DNA from: Marinobacterium_A aestuariivivens
GTDB lineage: Bacteria; Pseudomonadota; Gammaproteobacteria; Pseudomonadales; Balneatricaceae
Direction: 5' to 3'
NCBI RefSeq assembly: GCF_042661465.1
Contig: NZ_JBHSWE010000001.1
Span: 4,092,001-4,156,000 of the forward strand
Length of the DNA stretch: 64,000 nucleotides
In this document: positions 8,485-18,307 of the stretch, one piece after another
Position numbering within the stretch: the first letter of the stretch is position 1
How the letters are laid out: every line of letters starts with the position of its first letter
Position numbers and translations under genes: made by a program
The notes under the pieces: generated by a model
Seen by the model: the letters and a program-made list of their open reading frames with translations, nothing else
What the model was told of the DNA's origin: nothing
The model's database searches: none

Positions 8485-9459
8485 ATGCAACTGATCTTTC
8501 TTGGTACTTCGTCGGGTACACCGACCCGCCGCCGCAACGTGTCCGGGCTGGCGCTGTCGCTGCGCGGAGGCCGCGACTGGATTCTGGTCGACTGCGGCGA
8601 AGGCACCCAGCACCGGCTGCTGCGCACGCCGCTGTCGACCCAGCGGCTGCAGGCGATCTGCATCAGTCATGTACATGGCGATCACTGTTACGGGCTGCCC
8701 GGGCTGCTGGCCTCGGCCCAGCTCAACGGCCGCACCGCGCCGCTCAGCCTGATCGGTCCGGCTTCGCTGTGGGACTATCTGCAGGGCGTGATCGCCAGTA
8801 CCGCGCTGCATCTCGATTTTCCACTTCACTTTCTCGACGTTGACCGGGTGCCGGCGGGCCTGGAGATAGGCGGCTTCGGGATATCCGCCTGGCCGCTGTC
8901 GCACCGGGTGCCGAGTTTTGCGTTCCGTTTCGTCGAAGCGTCTGTTCCGCTGCGCCTGCTCAGCGGGCGGCTGGAGCGGGACGGCATTCCGCGGGGGCCG
9001 CTCTGGGGTGCGCTGCAGCGGGGCGAATCGGTACAGCTGCCCGATGGTCTGTGCGTCGACGGCGCGGACTACACCAGGCCCGCCTGGCGTGCCCGCTCGG
9101 TGGTCGTCGGCGGCGACAACGACTGTCCCGATCTGCTGGGCGAAGCCTGTAGCGACGCCGACCTGCTGGTCCATGAAGCGACCTATGACGAGGAGATACG
9201 GGTCCGTATCGGGCCGGAGCCGATGCACAGCAGTGCCGCGCGCGTCGCGGCCTTTGCCGAACGGCGGGGGCTGCCCCACCTGGTCCTGACCCATTTCAGT
9301 CCGCGTTATCAGAAGGGAGGGGGCCGCGGGCTGCCGCTGGCCCGCCTCGAGCAGGAAGCCCGGGAGCGTTACAGCGGCGACCTCTGGCTGGCGGAGGACT
9401 ACGACTGCTTCGAACTGGATCGCAACGGCCGCCTGCAGCACTCGAACCTGCTGCGTTGA
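8485..9459 (+). CDS. rnz: Ribonuclease Z (tRNA 3' endonuclease), metallo-beta-lactamase fold
   Basis: About 324 residues. FLGTSSGTPTRRRN at the start and the metal motif HVHGDHCYGLPG (HxHxDH) are diagnostic of RNase Z/ElaC. Further ligands lie in LLVHEATYDEE and LVLTHFSPRY. The enzyme cuts tRNA precursors after the discriminator base using two zinc ions; in bacteria with encoded CCA its role is partly in mRNA or phage tRNA processing. ATG 8485 is used because the ElaC/RNase Z fold begins at once with MQLIFLGT. It converges on hisC with a 15-base gap and no clear terminator. Confidence 0.85.
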   Translation: MQLIFLGTSSGTPTRRRNVSGLALSLRGGRDWILVDCGEGTQHRLLRTPLSTQRLQAICISHVHGDHCYGLPGLLASAQLNGRTAPLSLIGPASLWDYLQGVIASTALHLDFPLHFLDVDRVPAGLEIGGFGISAWPLSHRVPSFAFRFVEASVPLRLLSGRLERDGIPRGPLWGALQRGESVQLPDGLCVDGADYTRPAWRARSVVVGGDNDCPDLLGEACSDADLLVHEATYDEEIRVRIGPEPMHSSAARVAAFAERRGLPHLVLTHFSPRYQKGGGRGLPLARLEQEARERYSGDLWLAEDYDCFELDRNGRLQHSNLLR

Positions 9460-9474
9460 GCGGCCTTTTTCAAA

Positions 9475-10545
9475 TCAGAGGCGGACGATGTCCGGATGCG
9501 TCTCCAGGGTGCGGACCAGCTGCTGCATCTCCGCGTCGGTACCGATGCTGATGCGCAGGTGATTGTCGATCAGCGGGCGGCTGAAGTGGCGCACCAGCAG
9601 ACCGTTGGCGCGCAGGTAGCCCATCAGTTCGGCGGCCTCGAGGTAGCGGTGGCTGGCGAACAGGAAGTTGGTGCGCGACGGCACTACCCTGAAGCCCAGG
9701 GCTTCGAGCTCGCCGGTCGTCCAGTCCCGGGTGGCGACGATACGCGCCGTGGTATCGCGGAAATAGGCATCGTCCTCGATCGCCGCGACGCCGGCGCTGA
9801 TCGCCAGCATGTCCAGCGGATAGGAATTGAAGCTGTTCTTGACCCGCTCCAGCCCTTCGATCAGCGCCGGGTGGCCGATCGCGAAGCCGATGCGCAACCC
9901 GGCCAGGGAGCGGGACTTCGAAAAGGTCTGCACCACCAGCAGATTGTCGTAACGCCCGGTGAGGCTTACGGCGCTTTCGGCACCGAAATCGACATAGGCT
10001 TCGTCCACCAGCACCAGGGACTCGGTGTTGCGTTTCAGCAGCCGCTCGATCTGGTCGAGGTCCAGGGCGCGTCCGGTTGGTGCATTGGGGTTGGCGAAGA
10101 TGATGCCGCCGTTGCCCTGGTCGTAGTCCTCCAGCGCGATGCTGAAGTCGTCGCGCAGCGGGATCCTGCGATGCTCGATGCCGTACAGGTTGCAGTAGAC
10201 GTCGTAGAAGCTGTAGCTGATGTCCGGCATCAGCAGAGGCTGTGGCTGACGAAAGAACGCCATGAAGCTGTGGGCCAGGACTTCGTCGGAGCCGTTGCCG
10301 ACGAAGACCCGGTCACGGCTGACGCCATGGTGGTCCGCGAGTGCCTGCTTCAGCCGGCCGGCATCCGGGTCCGGGTACAGGCGCAGGCGTTCGAGGTCGA
10401 ACGACTGCAGCGCCTGCATCACCTTCGGCGAGGGCGGGTAGGGGTTTTCGTTGGTGTTCAGCTTGACGATCTGCTGTTCCTTCGGCTGCTCGCCCGGTAC
10501 ATAGGGCACCAGCTGCCGGATGGCGTCACTCCAGTACTTGCTCAT
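9475..10545 (-). CDS. hisC: Histidinol-phosphate aminotransferase
   Basis: About 356 residues of fold-type I aminotransferase. KLNTNENPYPPSPKV near the N-terminus is the HisC substrate-loop signature, FVGNGSDEVLAHSFMAF binds the cofactor phosphate, and the PLP Lys sits in TFSKSRSLAGLRIG. It transfers the amino group from glutamate to imidazole-acetol phosphate in histidine biosynthesis. The gene stands alone, away from other his genes, which is common in pseudomonads. The start is the ATG of MSKYWSDAIRQL; an upstream ATG would add 15 residues with no family counterpart. Confidence 0.9.
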   Translation of the reverse strand: MSKYWSDAIRQLVPYVPGEQPKEQQIVKLNTNENPYPPSPKVMQALQSFDLERLRLYPDPDAGRLKQALADHHGVSRDRVFVGNGSDEVLAHSFMAFFRQPQPLLMPDISYSFYDVYCNLYGIEHRRIPLRDDFSIALEDYDQGNGGIIFANPNAPTGRALDLDQIERLLKRNTESLVLVDEAYVDFGAESAVSLTGRYDNLLVVQTFSKSRSLAGLRIGFAIGHPALIEGLERVKNSFNSYPLDMLAISAGVAAIEDDAYFRDTTARIVATRDWTTGELEALGFRVVPSRTNFLFASHRYLEAAELMGYLRANGLLVRHFSRPLIDNHLRISIGTDAEMQQLVRTLETHPDIVRL

Positions 10546-11226
10546 TGCGATGGCTTCGTAAAGTAGGTTGAAGAAGCGGGAAGGCAGCAAGAATAGCAGA
10601 TCGCCACCTTGCGCGCCTAGGCAGACCTCTGAGCAGAGGCTCGGGCGGGTTCTTGCGCGGCGGATCGGACGGCCGGGTCTTGATGAGGATTTATACCGTT
10701 ATCTAAAGCGGTAGCGTGCAGAAGGCCGAAAAATGGCAGGGGGGCGACGATTCACGTTGACGGCAGAAAGGGCAGCCGACGTCCCACAGGCACCGGGGGC
10801 GCCGGCTGGTCCGGATCGGCCCCGCCCCTGGCGGGGTGGCGCAGACCCGTATAATCAGAACGCGTCGGCGGCTGAAAGTTCAGGCGGTTGAGTGAACAGT
10901 CTCCCGTTGACAGTTTGTAGGATGGGGGAGCGATGCGTCTGCAATGCATTAGCTGCCTTCTGCAAGTTACGGGCATCGCGCAACCCATCATATCGATCGT
11001 TTTGCAGATCGAATGGTGTCGGCTGGCAGCGGGTTTTGTTGGGTTGCGCAGCTTCGCCGCTCCACCCAACCTACGAGGAACCACATCGCGCAACCCGTCA
11101 ATGAGGATAGCGGCAGTCCACCGTTATCGGGGCATCGCCCTGACCGCCTGAAGGCCTGGTCTTTCTGCTATAATCGCCGGCCTGTTCAACCCTGCTCCGG
11201 GTTTGCGACCCGGACCGCAAGATGGA
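10546..11226. repeat. Gene-free stretch with a REP-like repeat and two TATAAT boxes
   Basis: No convincing gene in 680 bases. It holds a GC-rich inverted repeat (CCCCGCC/GGCGGGG near 10820), a TATAAT at 10850 and another at 11169, the latter a plausible -10 for trhO. At about 10915-11100 it holds a dispersed-repeat type sequence: GTAGGATGGGGGAGCGATGC at one end, GCTCCACCCAACCTAC and CGCAACCC motifs at the other. Similar GTAGG...CCTAC bounded elements occur elsewhere in the window. Longer open frames here are shadows of the repeat. Confidence 0.5.
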
Positions 11227-12215
11227 ATGACCATGTCCCAGACCGTTGTGTGTGCGCTGTACAAGTTCGTGACCCTCGAAAACTACGAGGAGATTCGCCA
11301 GCCCCTGCTGGATGTGATGGAGAGGAAGGGGTGCGCGGCACCCTGCTGCTCGCCCATGAGGGGATCAACGGCACCGTGGCCGGCTCGCGCCAGTCGATCG
11401 ATGCACTGCTGGACTGGCTGCGTGCCGACGACCGGCTTGCCGAACTGTCCTGGAAGGAGTCGCTGACCGACGAGATGCCTTTCTATCGCACCAAGGTGAA
11501 GCTCAAGAAGGAGATCGTCACCATGGGGGTCGAGGGAATCGATCCCCGACAGGTGGTCGGCACCTATGTAAAACCCCGCGATTGGAACGCCCTGATCGCC
11601 GATCCGGACGTGCTGGTCGTCGATACCCGCAACGACTACGAGGTGCAGATCGGCACTTTCAGGCGTGCGGTCAATCCACAGACCGAAACCTTCCGCGAGT
11701 TTCCGGCTTATGTGAAAGAGAAGCTGGACCCCGCGCGGCACAGCAAGGTGGCGATGTTCTGTACTGGCGGTATCCGCTGCGAGAAATCGACCGCCTACCT
11801 CAAGGAACAGGGGTTCGACGAGGTTTATCATCTGGAGGGCGGTATTCTGAAGTACCTTGAAGAGGTACCCGAGGAAGAGTCGCTCTGGCAGGGCGAGTGC
11901 TTCGTGTTCGACAACCGCGTGTCGGTCAACCACGCACTGGAAAAGGGTTCCTACGAACAGTGCCACGCCTGCCGTATGCCGATAACCGCCGAGGATATGG
12001 CCAGCGCCCGCTATATGGCGGGTGTCAGTTGCCCGCATTGCTTCGACAGGCTGTCGTCGGAGCAGCGCCAGCGTTTCGAGCAGCGCGAGTTGCAGGTACG
12101 GCTCGCGCGTCAGCGCGGCGAAGCCCATCTGGGTGCCGATGCGGCCGACGCCATCGAACGGCGGCGGGCACTGAAAAAGCGTCAGCGCGAGGAGCAGGTC
12201 CGGCAGCAGGGCTAA
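11227..12215 (+). CDS. trhO: tRNA uridine(34) hydroxylase, rhodanese family, one frame break
   Basis: Restored length about 329 residues. The N-terminal acylphosphatase-like domain (LLAHEGINGTVAGS, FYRTKVKLKKEIVTMGV) and the rhodanese domain with active-site Cys in FCTGGIRCEKSTAYL are the YceA/TrhO signature. The C-terminal Cys-rich tail (CHACRMPI ... CPHCF) may bind zinc. TrhO hydroxylates U34 of tRNAs on the way to 5-methoxy/carboxymethoxyuridine. Both ATG 11227 and ATG 11233 are possible starts. The frame breaks near 11330 in AAGGGGTGCGC, one base short before VRGTLLLAHEG. Confidence 0.85.
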
Positions 12216-12305
12216 AAGTCGGATGCAATTTTCGGGTGCTCTCGTCGGTCATAGAGGTAAGGTCCTCACAAGGAGGGCGGTGAGTCCAACGACAGGAAGT
12301 GGCTG

Positions 12306-13229
12306 ATGAAGGCACGCAGCGCCAGGCGCCATCGCTGGAACAACCGGTTGCAGACCCTGCTGCTGGTGGGGGCCATGTCGCTGATTCTGGCGCTCAGTGC
12401 CTGGTTGCTGCTGGGCGAGACCGCTTGGTGGCTGGCGCTGGTATCGCTGGGTATGGTGTTGCTTTTTGCGCCACGGATGCCGGTGGAATGGATGCTCAGA
12501 GGCGCTGGCGCGCGGCCGCTGAGGCCCGGCCAGGCGCCGGAGCTGAACCGCCTGGTCAGGCAGCTGGCGGGGCGTGCCGGGCTGGAGCAGCCACCGCAGC
12601 TGTTCTGGCTGCCCGGGACGGTGCCCAACGCCTTTACCGTCGGCGATGGCCGGCGGGCGTCGATCGCGCTCAGCGACGGCCTGTTTCGCCTGCTCGATTA
12701 TCCCGAGCTGGCCGGTGTGCTGGCCCACGAGATCAGTCATATCCGCAATCACGATATCCGTCTGATGACGCTGGCCGACACGGTGACGCGCATCACCCAG
12801 ATGCTGTCGATGCTGGCGCAGCTGTTGCTTCTGCTGTGCATTCCCCTCTGGCTGTTCGGGCTGGTCGCGGTGTCCTTTACCGGTGTTGCGCTGTTGATAC
12901 TGGCACCGGTGATCAGTGCGCTGCTGCAACTGGCGCTGTCCCGTTCGCGGGAATACCGGGCCGACCTCGATGCCTGTGAGCTGACCGGAGATCCCGGCGC
13001 ACTGGCCCGCGCGCTGCAGAAGCTGGAGTGGCAGGAGGGTCACTGGCTGCGGCGCCTGATCTGGCGCCGAAAGCCCGACAGCGCGCCGTCGCTGCTGCGC
13101 AGCCACCCGCCGACCGATGAGCGGATCCGTCGATTGCTCGCCCAGGCGCGGGCGCGCCGTGCGCCCCTCTTTCCCGAGGACGGGCCGGGCGGGAGAGGTT
13201 CCGGCACCGATCTTTTCCATCGCCGTTAA
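12306..13229 (+). CDS. HtpX-like M48 zinc metalloprotease, membrane protein
   Basis: About 307 residues. Two N-terminal membrane segments (about 17-33 and 38-55) precede the M48 catalytic motif LAHEISHIRNHD (HExxH), with two further membrane segments around residues 170-210 and the third metal ligand region SRSREYRADLDAC. This matches HtpX-type inner-membrane proteases that degrade misfolded membrane proteins. The C-terminus has SHPPTDERIRRL, typical of the family. It differs from canonical HtpX in its Arg-rich N-terminus, so I use the family name only. GGAAG precedes the ATG. Confidence 0.8.
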   Translation: MKARSARRHRWNNRLQTLLLVGAMSLILALSAWLLLGETAWWLALVSLGMVLLFAPRMPVEWMLRGAGARPLRPGQAPELNRLVRQLAGRAGLEQPPQLFWLPGTVPNAFTVGDGRRASIALSDGLFRLLDYPELAGVLAHEISHIRNHDIRLMTLADTVTRITQMLSMLAQLLLLLCIPLWLFGLVAVSFTGVALLILAPVISALLQLALSRSREYRADLDACELTGDPGALARALQKLEWQEGHWLRRLIWRRKPDSAPSLLRSHPPTDERIRRLLAQARARRAPLFPEDGPGGRGSGTDLFHRR

Positions 13230-13345
13230 CGAGTGGGCTTCATCTTGGCGGTTGGAGCCGCCGCCCCGGTGGGAATAACCCCCGTGCCGAATTTGTTCGC
13301 CTCGGGGCGAGGCGCCTACAAGGTTGTGCGGCTGTGCTATTACCG

Positions 13346-14453
13346 TCAGGCCGGCAGGGTCGGGAAGCCTGCGCGCGGGCCCATGTCCTGGCGGTCGCGC
13401 GGGAACAGCGGCGGGCTCTGCATATAGACCGTCAGCAGCTGGCCGAGGGATTCCAGGGCGTTCCAGTGGATACGCTCCCAGCCATGGGAAGCGTCGATGC
13501 CGAAGGTGATCAGGGCGGTGCGCAGGTCGTTGCCGGCCTCGATGGCGGCGGCGCTGTCGGAGCGGTAGTAGCGGAAGATGTCGCGCTGATGCGGGATGCC
13601 GAACTCCTTGCACAGCTGGATCAGGCGGTGGGTCAGGTGGTAGTCGAAGGGGCCGACCATATCCGCCATGGCGATGGTGACGCCGAACTCGCTGGAGTTC
13701 TGACCCGGTGCCGTGGTGCCGTTGTCGATCGTGAGCATTTCGGCCACGTCCTGGTGTAGTGCCGCCGAGGCGCCGCTACCGATCTCCTCGGAGATGGTGA
13801 ACAGCGGATGGAGGTCAACCGGCAACCTGACGTTGCTCTCCTTGACGGCCTTGATGGCACCGAGCAGCACCGCCGCACCGGCCTTGTCGTCCAGGTGTCG
13901 CGAGTTGATGAAGCCGTTCGGCGTGATCTCGGCACCGGAGTCGATGGCGACAAAGTCGCCGACATGGATACCGAGCCGGAGCAGGTCGTCCAGCGAGTAG
14001 GCGATCTCGTCCAGGCGCAGCTCGATATGGTCCCAGCTGCAGGGCTGATTGTCGATCTCCGGACCAAAGGTATGGCCGGAGGCTTTCAGCGGCAGCAGGG
14101 TGCCGCGAAACTGGCGGTCGTCGGAAAACAGGGTGCAGCGCGCGCCTTCGGCGAAGCGGGCGTTCCAGTGCCCCACCGCCACCACCTCGAGCCGGCCGTT
14201 GGGCTTGAGCCCCTTGACCATGGCACCAAGCGTATCGATATGGGCCACCAGCGCGCGGTCCGGACTTTTTCTTGCCCGGCAGCGAGGCGCGGATGGCGCC
14301 GCGGCGGGTGATCTCCATCTCGACACCCAGGCTCTCGAGCTCTTCGCACACCAAGTGCACGACGCGGTCGGTATAGCCGCTCGGCGACGGCGTGTGCAGC
14401 AGCCGCAACAGCAGTTCCAGGGTGTATTCCTGATCGATCTTCAAGGGTTCCAT
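13346..14453 (-). CDS. M42-family peptidase of the NAGGN osmolyte system, one frame break
   Basis: About 369 residues. Metallopeptidase signatures include LLHTPSPSGYTDRVV at the start, LVAHIDTLGAMV (first metal-binding His/Asp), SRHLDDKAGAAVLLGA, and SEEIGSG with the catalytic Glu pair. It is the third gene of the asnO-ngg-peptidase set, where the NAGGN-associated M42 peptidase is thought to recycle or turn over the dipeptide osmolyte. One base separates its start from the ngg stop, implying translational coupling. The frame changes near 14267 inside GCAAGAAAAAGTCC: either one extra A or two missing bases, the only break here that is not a plain one-base loss from a G/C run apart from A runs in tolA and bepA. 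Confidence 0.85.
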
Positions 14454-14454
14454 A

Positions 14455-16165
14455 TCAGGGCCTCGCAATGGTTTGCGGGAAAAGCAGGTCGATAAAGCGC
14501 TCCGCTGTCGGCTGGGGCTCGTGGTTGGCCAGGCCCGGCCGCTCGTTGGCTTCGATGATGACGTAGTCGGGCCCCGCGACATCCGGTACCAGGAAGTCGA
14601 GCCCGGTTACCGGTATGTCGATGGCCTCGGCCGCGCGTATCGCCGCCGCTTTCAGGGTCGGGTGCAGTTTCGCCGTGACATCATGGATGGTGCCGCCGGT
14701 GTGCAGGTTGGCCGTGCGGCGCACCTGCAGCTTCTTGCCGTAGGGCAGGGTGTCGTCGAGCTGATAACCGGCTTCGTCGACGCAGCGCAGGGTCTCGCCG
14801 TCGAGGGGGATCCGGCTCTCGCCGCCGGTCGCGGCCTGGCGGCGTCGGCTCTGCTTGTCGATCAGCGCACGGATGCTGTCGCTGCCGGTACCGGTAATGA
14901 CGGGCGGCCGGCGTACCGCGGCGGCAACCACCTCGAAGCCGATGACGATGATACGCAGGTCCTGGCCCTCGACGAACGCCTCGACGATGACGTCCTCGCA
15001 ATAATGCCGTGCCGCTTCGATGGCATCGTGCAGCGCCTGGTGCTGGCGCACGTCGACGCTGATCCCCTGGCCCTGCTCGCCCCGCACGGGTTTGACCACC
15101 ACGGAACCGTGGCGGGTGAGGAAATCGTCCGCCGGCGCGCTGTCCTCGCGCAGACGCAGCTGCTCCGGGACCCGCAGGCCCGCCTGGCGCAGGATCCGCT
15201 GGGTGACGACCTTGTTGTCGCAGCGGCTCATGGCCACGGCATGGGTCAGCTCGCTGAGGGACTCGCGGCACACCAGGCTGCGTCCCCCAGGTGCAGTTCG
15301 AAATACCCCTCCTCGGCATCCAGTACCCGCACGCCGATGCCCCGGCGCTGGGCCTCGCGCACGATCAGCTTGGCGTAGGGGTTGAGTGCCTCTTCCGGCG
15401 GCTCGCCGATGAACAGCGGCTCGTTGAAGGCGTTCTTGTATTTCAGCGCGAAGGTGTCGATGCGCTTGAAGCCGAGCTTGCGGTAGAGGCGGATGGCATG
15501 GCGGTTGTCGTGCATCACCGACAGGTCCATATAGTGCCGGTCCAGCGCCTTGAAGTGCTCCGCGAGCTGTCGTGTCAGGGTTTCGCCGACCCCGGGATAT
15601 TCCGCCTGGGCGTCGACGGCCAGGGCCCAGAGGCTGGAGCCGCCCTGGGGGTCGCCGAAGGCGCTGACATGATCGACGCCGGTGACGGCACCGATGATGC
15701 GGCCCGAATGCTCGTCCTCGGCCACGAGGTAGCAGAGGCCATGGTTGTCGCGGCTGGCCAGCACGAAGTCGGCCGGCGGCGGCACCATCTGGCGGCGGCG
15801 ATAGAGGTTGTGAACCTCTTCGGCGTCCTCGGCCGTTTCCACATGGCGGGTGCGAAATCCCCGATGCGGATCCGTGGCGGGGCGGTAATCGTCCAGCTTC
15901 AGCCGGAAGGCGTGCGAGGGATCGAGAAACAGCTCCTGCGGCGCCAGCGAGATCATGATATGGGGATCCGTGACGTACATCGCGATGTCCCGCTTGCCAG
16001 GGCTTCCTCGCGCATGGCGGCGAGCAGCTCTTCGGGGCTGTTGAAGGTATGGGCGAACAGCAGGCGCCCCCAGCCACAGTCGACGATGGCGTTGTGTCTC
16101 GGCAGGTCGCCGGGGTTGGGCTCGCTGTTGTCCAGGGTCATGGGGTGCAGGGGCTCCTGGGTCAT
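14455..16165 (-). CDS. ngg: N-acetylglutaminylglutamine synthetase (GNAT plus ATP-grasp), two frame breaks
   Basis: The restored product of about 570 residues has an N-terminal segment with DCGWGRLLFAHTFN, a GNAT acetyltransferase domain (about 70-270; VAEDEHSGRIIGAVTG, RLYRKLGFKRI) and a C-terminal ATP-grasp ligase (about 290-565; VVKPVRGEQGQGISV, GLDFLVPDV, IIEANERPGL). It makes N-acetylglutaminylglutamine, the precursor of the osmoprotectant NAGGN. The frame breaks near 15995 (AGCGGGACATC, a G short) and near 15287 (CTGGGGGACGC, one base short). The N-terminal part would be missed if only the longest open frame were used. It sits 11 bases after asnO. Confidence 0.88.
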
Positions 16166-16176
16166 GTCGGTCTGCC

Positions 16177-17948
16177 TCAAATGCCGTGGGTCTGCAGCCA
16201 GAACTCGAGCAGTGCGACCTGCCAGAGCTTGGAGCCGCGCAGTGGTGTGATGTGGTCCTCCGGCGCCTCGAGCAGCGTTCGGAGGTATTCCGGCCGGACG
16301 AGTCCGCGATCCCGGGCAGCCTGCCGATTCAGAATCTGCTGCACGAACTCGAGGTATTCGCCGCGGATGTACTTCAGTGCCGGTACCGGGAAATAGCCCT
16401 TGGGCCGGTCTATGACGCCCGCCGGTATCACCGCACGCGCCGCTTCCTTGAGCACGTACTTGCCGTCTTCGCGTACCTTGTGTTCGGGCGGGATGCGGGC
16501 CGCGAGCTCGACCAGCTCGTGGTCGAGGAAGGGCACGCGGGCCTCGAGGCCCAGGCCATGGTCATGTTGTCGACCCGCTTGACCGGATCGTCGACCAGCA
16601 TGATGTGGCTGTCGAGGCGCAGCGCCTTGTCGATCGCCGTGGCGGCGCCGGGCTGCGCGAAGTGGGACTCGATGAACTGGCGACTGTAGTCCTCGGACAG
16701 CCACTCGGGGCTCAGCAGGCGGGCCATGCCTGCCTGGTCGCGGTCGCAGAAAACGCGGGCATAGTCGCTCACCGGATCCTGGCTGGTGGCCAGCGGCGGG
16801 TACCAGTGGTAGCCGCCGAACACCTCGTCGGCGCCCTGGCCGCTCTGGACCACCTTGACGTGCTCGGCGACCTTCTGCGACAGCAGAAAGAAGCCGATCA
16901 CGTCGTGGCTGACCATCGGTTCGCTCATCGCCCGCACGCATTCCTGAAGCGACGGCAGCAGGCGGCTGCTGTCGACGAACAGCTGATGGTGCTCGGTGCC
17001 GAAGTGGTCGGCGATCAGGTCCGAGTATTTGAATTCGTCGCCGATCTCGCTGCCGACGGTTTCGAAACCGACCGAGAAGGTGTTGAGATTCTGCTGGCCC
17101 TGTTCGGCCAGCAGGCCGACGATCAGGCTCGAGTCGAGGCCGCCGGAGAGCAGTACGCCGACCGGCACGTCTGCCTCCAGGCGACGCTTGACGGACAGCC
17201 GCAGCTGGTCGAGCACCCGCTCTTTCCAGTCCTCGAAGCCCAGGTGCCTGTCCTCGTCCCGGCGTTCGTAGGACGGCGCCCAGTAGCTGTGTTCCCGTGC
17301 CCGGCCGCTGGCGTCGTATTCGCGGATACTGGCCGGTGCCAGTTTGCGTACGCCGGTCAGCAGGGTGCGGGGCGCCGGTACCACGGCGTGGAAGCTGAAA
17401 TAGTGGTGCAGTGCCACCGGGTCCAGGGTCTTGTCGATATCGCCGCCGGCCAGCAGCGCCGGCAGGGTCGAGGCGAAGCGCAGGCGCGGACCCTGCTCGC
17501 TGTAATAGAGCGGCTTGATGCCGAGGCGGTCGCGGGCCATGACGACGCGCCCGCTGTCACGGTGCCAGACGGTAAAGGCGAACATGCCCTGCAGATGTTG
17601 CACGCAGTCGGTATCCCAGGCATGGAACGCCTTGAGGATCACCTCGGTATCGCCGTGGGAGAAGAAGCGGTAGCCCATCCCCTCGAGTTCGCTGCGCAGT
17701 GCGCGGTAGTTGTAGATGCAGCCGTTGAAGACGATGCCGAGCCCGAGGTCGTTGTCGACCATCGGCTGCTGGGCATGCTCGCTCAGGTCGATGATCTTCA
17801 GGCGTCGGTGACCGACCGCGAGATTGTTCATCTGGAACAGGCCGGCGCCGTCGGGTCCGCGCGGGGCCAGGTTGTCATTCATTCGGGAGACCGCCGACAG
17901 GTCGGCCGGGGTTTGGTCAAAACGGATTTCGCCGCAGATACCACACAT
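16177..17948 (-). CDS. asnO: NAGGN-forming asparagine synthetase homologue (glutamine-hydrolysing), one frame break
   Basis: Restored length about 590 residues. It starts MCGICGEIRF, so Cys2 is the amidotransferase nucleophile after Met removal. RGPDGAG and FNGCIYNYRALR belong to the class II glutaminase domain (about 1-210), and VGVLLSGGLDSSLIVGLL is the ATP pyrophosphatase loop of the synthetase domain. Coupled to ngg and the M42 peptidase it amidates N-acetylglutaminylglutamine to NAGGN, an osmolyte made under salt stress. The frame breaks near 16553, where TGGGCCTCGAGG should encode WGLEARVPF and lacks one G. It is the first gene of the operon; an AT-rich promoter region lies upstream. 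Confidence 0.9.
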
Positions 17949-18307
17949 AAAGTCAGGCTCTCGTCGATTCAGGTATGAAGGCGCCGCAGGGGGCGTCGGG
18001 GAGGGGGTGTGCCTGCCTGGTTGTTGTACGGAGGTGCCTCTATCGGATTCCATGTAAGTCCAGGGCGCGATTATTATTTCGTGTTCAAAATAACATAGCA
18101 CCATTGAAGTCGCAAAAGACGCCACCTTTTCCGGTTATGCCATTTTTTCTTGAAGTTATTGTTAATAAAGGCAAGTTTTTAACATTCGTGATGAAAAGGC
18201 GCGGTCGCTGGCAACGGCGTGCGCTGCTGGACGGGTTTCGAAGGGGAGAGCCGCGGTGGCGGTCCTGGCGGACCGCCACCGCTTCGACAGAAGGGCGGCG
18301 AGGCGGG
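17949..18307. promoter_or_regulatory. AT-rich upstream region of the NAGGN operon
   Basis: No gene seen. Between about 18066 and 18190 the sequence is markedly richer in A and T than the surroundings. Read on the minus strand it holds TTGCGA (18115-18110) and TATTTT (18092-18087) with a 17-base spacer, a weak sigma70-like promoter for asnO, and upstream runs of A/T. AT-rich curved DNA is usual at osmotically induced promoters. The part nearest yejK is GC-rich and unremarkable. Confidence 0.4.

Noticed and set aside
10752..11093. Possible minus-strand gene of 113 codons in the hisC-trhO gap
   Set aside because: It covers the REP-like repeat, has no ribosome site and its protein has no recognisable pattern.
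12249..13613. 454-codon minus-strand frame opposite the M48 protease
   Set aside because: Antisense to an HEISH-containing protease gene and continues over the peptidase end in the wrong frame.
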